From Halorubrum lacusprofundi ATCC 49239 (GTDB taxonomy: Archaea; Halobacteriota; Halobacteria; Halobacteriales; Haloferacaceae), in NCBI RefSeq assembly GCF_000022205.1, contig NC_012029.1:1116001-1180000 (forward strand): 64,000 nucleotides of DNA. Reading direction: 5' to 3'. Below, in pieces: positions 60,981 to 64,000 of this stretch. Below the pieces are notes generated by a model, which ran no database searches, was not told the DNA's origin, and was given only the letters and a program-made list of their open reading frames with translations. Numbering within the stretch: the first letter of the stretch is position 1; each line of letters begins with the position of its first letter. A program made the translations under genes and the position numbers.

Positions 60981-63086
60981 GTGACTGACGATGCGATCGA
61001 TGACCGGGTCGGGTTCGAGGCTGACGGGCGGACGCTGTGTATCCGTGACGCCCTAGAGGGCGAGAAGTTCCCGCTTTACTTCGATCGGGAGCCGCAGCCG
61101 CAGCCGGCGCTGCCTGACCTGTTCCACGTCCCCGTCGATCGAGCCGTCAGCTTCGAGGCCGAATCGGTCTCGATCCCCGCGTACTCGTCTGTCTCCCTCC
61201 GTGACGCCGACGGAGAACTCGTCGCGCGGCTCAACGAATCGATGGAGTTCCCGCGAGCGACGTACTTCCTCGACATCAGTAGCGTAACGAAGGCGTTCGT
61301 TCGGATCCCGGACGTATCGATCTCCGCGACCGGGATGACTGATTCTGGGGCCGTCGAACTGACCTTCGACGGCCCGACCACCGTCACGGTCGGCGCGCGG
61401 TCGCTGCACACTCGCCCAGAGGCGACGATCACCGTCCCGGACGACCCGACAGCGCTCGCCGAGGCGGTGTCCGTACTCGGATCCTCGATCAAGGAGTTCA
61501 CCCCCGAGCGCTCGTGGCCGACGCTCCGGGGGTACCCGCCCCGAATCCGCGTCGGTGACGAACTCGACATCCCGAGTCCGCTCGTCGCTCCCGACACCGG
61601 CATCGAGGTGGTCGTGCGACCCACGTATGCCGACGTGTACCGGCTCTCCACGCTCGCGTACTACCTCGGCGCTCGGGTCGTCATTGGGGATGCGCCGGCG
61701 ATCCGACTCGACACCGGCTACGTCGAGTCCCTGCCGACCGAAGGTCTCGCGCTCGAAGAGCGCGTCGAGGAGCTACTCCGGACGTGGCTCTTCCTCGACA
61801 CGCTGGCGCGGACGGAGGGGTACGTCAAATCCGACCGATACGAGTACGAACAGGTGGGTCCGAAGCTTCCGTTTTACCCGCCGAAACTGGCCGATCTGTC
61901 GATGAGCGAGCGGCTGATGGAGTACTTAGAGGTTGATCCCGAGACGGTCGAGCCGTACACGCCCGAGTGGCCGACCGAGGCGGTGCTTCGGCCGGTTCCC
62001 GAGGCCGCGGAACTGCTCCCGCACCTCGCGCACTCGCTTGCTCCGGTCCGCGTTCGGGGATCGGCGGATCCGACGGCGGACGCCCCGGTCGCACTCGCGA
62101 CATCGCCGTGGCTCCCGATTGAAGACGCTGCAGATCCGGAAAACACGGTCCCGAACCCTGACACCGATCCGCTGTCTGCTGGTACAGCGGTGTTGACGCC
62201 TGCGAGCTACGAGAATCGTCTCCAACGAACGACGACGGCACGTGGAGACCTCGACGTGGTCGTGCTTGCCGATTCGCCAGACCGAGCGGCAGCCATCCGC
62301 CGCGTGTTGTCCAACCCGGCGACACCCGACGGAATAAATACGTGGAAGGTGCTCGACCGACCCGACGCCGAACAAACTGCAGCAGTTCTGTCGAACCCCG
62401 ACATCGATATTGTGTACTGCGAACTGCCGACCAAAGGCGATCGAATCGCTGCGGGAAGCGAGATGGTCGAACTCGATGGTCTCGGCGGTGCTCCAGCGCT
62501 CACCGTATTCGAGGGGACTGAAGAGACTCGTCTCGGAGTTTCGGTGGTCGAGAACGGCGGACTCTCATCGATCGTTGCCGAGAGCGTGCTCGACCCCCCG
62601 AGGATCCGGAGGCTCTTGGGGCTCCTCGCAGTCGGGGTGCCGGTAGCCGCGAGCGTCGGACTTTCGGAAGGTTCGAACGGGGTGTCTACGCGTCTGATAG
62701 GCGACCCGTCGATGGAAGTGGCGTCGAGGAAGGTGATCCCCAAACTGCTTGTCTCTGCGGCCCCGGGAGACAGCGACGATCTCCCGATCACGAGGGTATC
62801 GCTTCTGTCGATGCCGGTGCAGATCGGAAGTGAGGGGTCTCCAGTGGTAGAGTGTTTCTCGAACAGACTCGAACTCATGGGAACTCAGCAGGTGGAGAAA
62901 ACGACGGTGAAACCGGCTGTGCTTATTGAACTGCTCAACGAAGATGACAGTATTCTCCAATTGAACGGAACAGTCATCCTCGAAAGTGACAACCTCACCG
63001 AAGCAGATATTGAAAAGGTGGCCAAGCAAAACTCCGCTGACGACGTTCAGGCGACTGAGATCGCTAACTGGTACAGTCTGGACTGA
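60981..63086 (+). CDS. 701-residue haloarchaeal protein of unknown function
   Basis: Starts with a GTG at 60981. No signal peptide or transmembrane helix is clear. The first 160 residues are beta-rich; the middle (about 190-330) is alpha/beta with TWLFLDTLARTEGYVKSD; the end has DLDVVVLADSPDRAAAIRRV, DIDIVYCELPTKGDRIAAG and RRLLGLLAVGVPVAASVGLSEG, which loosely recall the C-terminal part of CHAT/caspase-like domains but lack a visible His-Cys dyad. I cannot assign it to a named family. The gene has lower GC than neighbours near its 3' end. Confidence 0.6.
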   Translation: MTDDAIDDRVGFEADGRTLCIRDALEGEKFPLYFDREPQPQPALPDLFHVPVDRAVSFEAESVSIPAYSSVSLRDADGELVARLNESMEFPRATYFLDISSVTKAFVRIPDVSISATGMTDSGAVELTFDGPTTVTVGARSLHTRPEATITVPDDPTALAEAVSVLGSSIKEFTPERSWPTLRGYPPRIRVGDELDIPSPLVAPDTGIEVVVRPTYADVYRLSTLAYYLGARVVIGDAPAIRLDTGYVESLPTEGLALEERVEELLRTWLFLDTLARTEGYVKSDRYEYEQVGPKLPFYPPKLADLSMSERLMEYLEVDPETVEPYTPEWPTEAVLRPVPEAAELLPHLAHSLAPVRVRGSADPTADAPVALATSPWLPIEDAADPENTVPNPDTDPLSAGTAVLTPASYENRLQRTTTARGDLDVVVLADSPDRAAAIRRVLSNPATPDGINTWKVLDRPDAEQTAAVLSNPDIDIVYCELPTKGDRIAAGSEMVELDGLGGAPALTVFEGTEETRLGVSVVENGGLSSIVAESVLDPPRIRRLLGLLAVGVPVAASVGLSEGSNGVSTRLIGDPSMEVASRKVIPKLLVSAAPGDSDDLPITRVSLLSMPVQIGSEGSPVVECFSNRLELMGTQQVEKTTVKPAVLIELLNEDDSILQLNGTVILESDNLTEADIEKVAKQNSADDVQATEIANWYSLD

Positions 63087-63152
63087 CGTTTAGCTTGCGG
63101 GATCGTATAACGCTGTACCGATCTATTATCCCCGGCTGACTGATTCTCATCT

Positions 63153-63398
63153 ATGCCTCAGATCCATCTCGACGAGGAGCCGATCGGGCGGCTGGATGCG
63201 CTCCGGATCGACGACGAAGAGTACGACGAGATCGTCAGCGGGCTCATCAACGTCTCCGAGGCCGAGGAACTGACGCTGTTCCGTGGTAGCGATCTCGAAT
63301 ACACTGTTCTCGAATATCTCGCCCCTCGAACCCCTCCGTCGCGTGCGCAACTCACGTCGATCGCGTCGATCCAGCCCCGTACGCGCCCTTACTCTTGA
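63153..63398 (+). CDS. Small VapB-like/DUF7557-like protein with atypical tail
   Basis: 81 residues. The first 45 (PQIHLDEEPIGRLDALRIDD and DEIVSGLINVSEAEELTLF) resemble haloarchaeal ribbon-helix-helix-like small proteins. The last 30 residues (LEYLAPRTPPSRAQLTSIAS) look unlike that family and overlap the convergent DUF5799-like gene by ten bases, so the 3' end may be frameshifted or extended. No toxin partner is adjacent. Confidence 0.5.
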   Translation: MPQIHLDEEPIGRLDALRIDDEEYDEIVSGLINVSEAEELTLFRGSDLEYTVLEYLAPRTPPSRAQLTSIASIQPRTRPYS

Positions 63399-63850
63399 TA
63401 CGCGACCCGCACCTGCTCCCACTTGCCGACCTCTTCGAGGTGCGCCTGTAGCTCGTCGGCGTACTCTTGGACGAGCCGCTCGGCCGCGTCGAGCTCCTCG
63501 TCGGAGGGGCCGTCGTTGCCACCACTGCCCCCGAGCCCGAGCGCGCCCTTGATCGAGTCGACGAGCCCGCCGCCGGACCCCCCGCTCCCGCCGGCGCCGC
63601 CGGGAGCCCCGCCCATCGCCGCGACCTGCGATCGGACGTTCTCCAGCTCCGGCATGATCGCCGGGAGGCTGGAGGTATCCGCGACGATTCGGGCGTTCTC
63701 GGAATCGTCGGCGTTCTCGATCTCGAACTCGGTCGCGGTCATGATCAGCCCCCACTCCTGACTGGAGAACCGCGAGGCCGCCACTCGGTCCGTGAATTGG
63801 TTGTCGACGGTCATGCGCTCGCCGACGATCGCGTCGGTCCAGTCGCTCAT
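63389..63850 (-). CDS. DUF5799-like haloarchaeal protein
   Basis: 153 residues from the ATG at 63850 (MSDWTDAIVGERMTVDNQF). The N-terminal half has SSQEWGLIMTATEFEIEN; a Gly-Ser-rich linker (about 83-110) joins it to a helical C-terminus (ERLVQEYADELQAHLEEVGK). Fits the haloarchaeal DUF5799 group of unknown function; assignment from memory. Confidence 0.7.
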   Translation of the reverse strand: MSDWTDAIVGERMTVDNQFTDRVAASRFSSQEWGLIMTATEFEIENADDSENARIVADTSSLPAIMPELENVRSQVAAMGGAPGGAGGSGGSGGGLVDSIKGALGLGGSGGNDGPSDEELDAAERLVQEYADELQAHLEEVGKWEQVRVAYQE

Positions 63851-63980
63851 ACCCATCCCTTCGACGGTGTCGGTAAAAGCCCCTTCCCTCGTCCCGTCCG
63901 TCTACCTATCTGCCCATCCGCCCGCCCACCCATCCGCCGTCTGTGCGTCGATTCTCAGTCCGGCGGAGTTCGCGAGGGCC

Positions 63981-63987
63981 TTTATAC
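63981..63987 (+). promoter_or_regulatory. TATA-like box near the window edge
   Basis: TTTATAC on the plus strand 14-20 bases before the window end. It would serve a gene starting just outside the window. The stretch 63851-63980 shows no gene. Confidence 0.35.
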
Positions 63988-64000
63988 TGCCCATCACGTC

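Overview
The window looks like chromosome from a halophilic archaeon of the Halorubrum type. Coding DNA is very GC-rich and the proteins are acidic. Most promoters are a TATA-like box about 25 bases before a start codon with little or no leader. Exported proteins carry Tat signals followed by a lipobox. Several families are haloarchaeal: bat-type HTH regulators, halocyanin, the three-subunit GpdABC, and small unnamed membrane proteins.

Layout. 1-9.5 kb is housekeeping: a PQQ-propeller lipoprotein cut by the window edge, an M48 protease, chorismate synthase, an oxidase-like membrane protein, enoyl-CoA hydratase, a purine phosphoribosyltransferase and phosphoglycolate phosphatase. 9.5-18.6 kb holds an Orc1/Cdc6-like ATPase and a divergent glycerol locus: glpK plus a membrane protein one way, gpdABC the other. 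20-31.5 kb is accessory: an intact IS200/IS605 element with TnpA and TnpB that has split a small membrane-protein gene, a chain of four overlapping genes ending in an AI-2E-type permease, a degenerate metzincin-like membrane protein, a PHP protein and a lipid kinase. 32-36.5 kb has an acyl-CoA dehydrogenase, an AT-rich integrase beside a tRNA-like fragment, a RIO-like kinase and an EamA transporter. 36.5-41.5 kb is a complete branched-chain amino-acid ABC transporter operon. 41.6-45.4 kb is proline catabolism with a bat-type regulator. 45.4-58.8 kb is an anaerobic respiration island: a small CGCGG peptide gene, halocyanin, DUF2249 proteins, an oxidase-like membrane protein, and a nos operon (nosZ, a membrane protein, nosDFY) headed by a BlaI-type repressor, with a cysteine-rich NarO-like regulator next to it. 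59-64 kb holds an aldo/keto reductase, a phosphotransferase, a 701-residue protein of unknown function and small haloarchaeal proteins.

How the genes work together. Glycerol is phosphorylated by GlpK and oxidised by membrane GpdABC into the quinone pool. Proline is oxidised to glutamate. Amino acids are imported by the Liv system. Under low oxygen the nos island reduces N2O with electrons probably delivered by halocyanin, and four promoters there share a CGAAC/GTTCG inverted repeat.

The least explained structure is a family of intergenic elements at about 19.8, 31.75 and 42.5 kb, with a fragment near 51.05 kb. Each has paired AT-boxes spaced about 34 bases on both flanks, imperfect terminal inverted repeats, and an interior of GC-rich hairpins whose sequences differ between copies while the pairing is kept. 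They look like MITE-like elements carrying a structured RNA. A lone IS200/IS605 right end that supplies the aroC stop codon is a second unusual feature.
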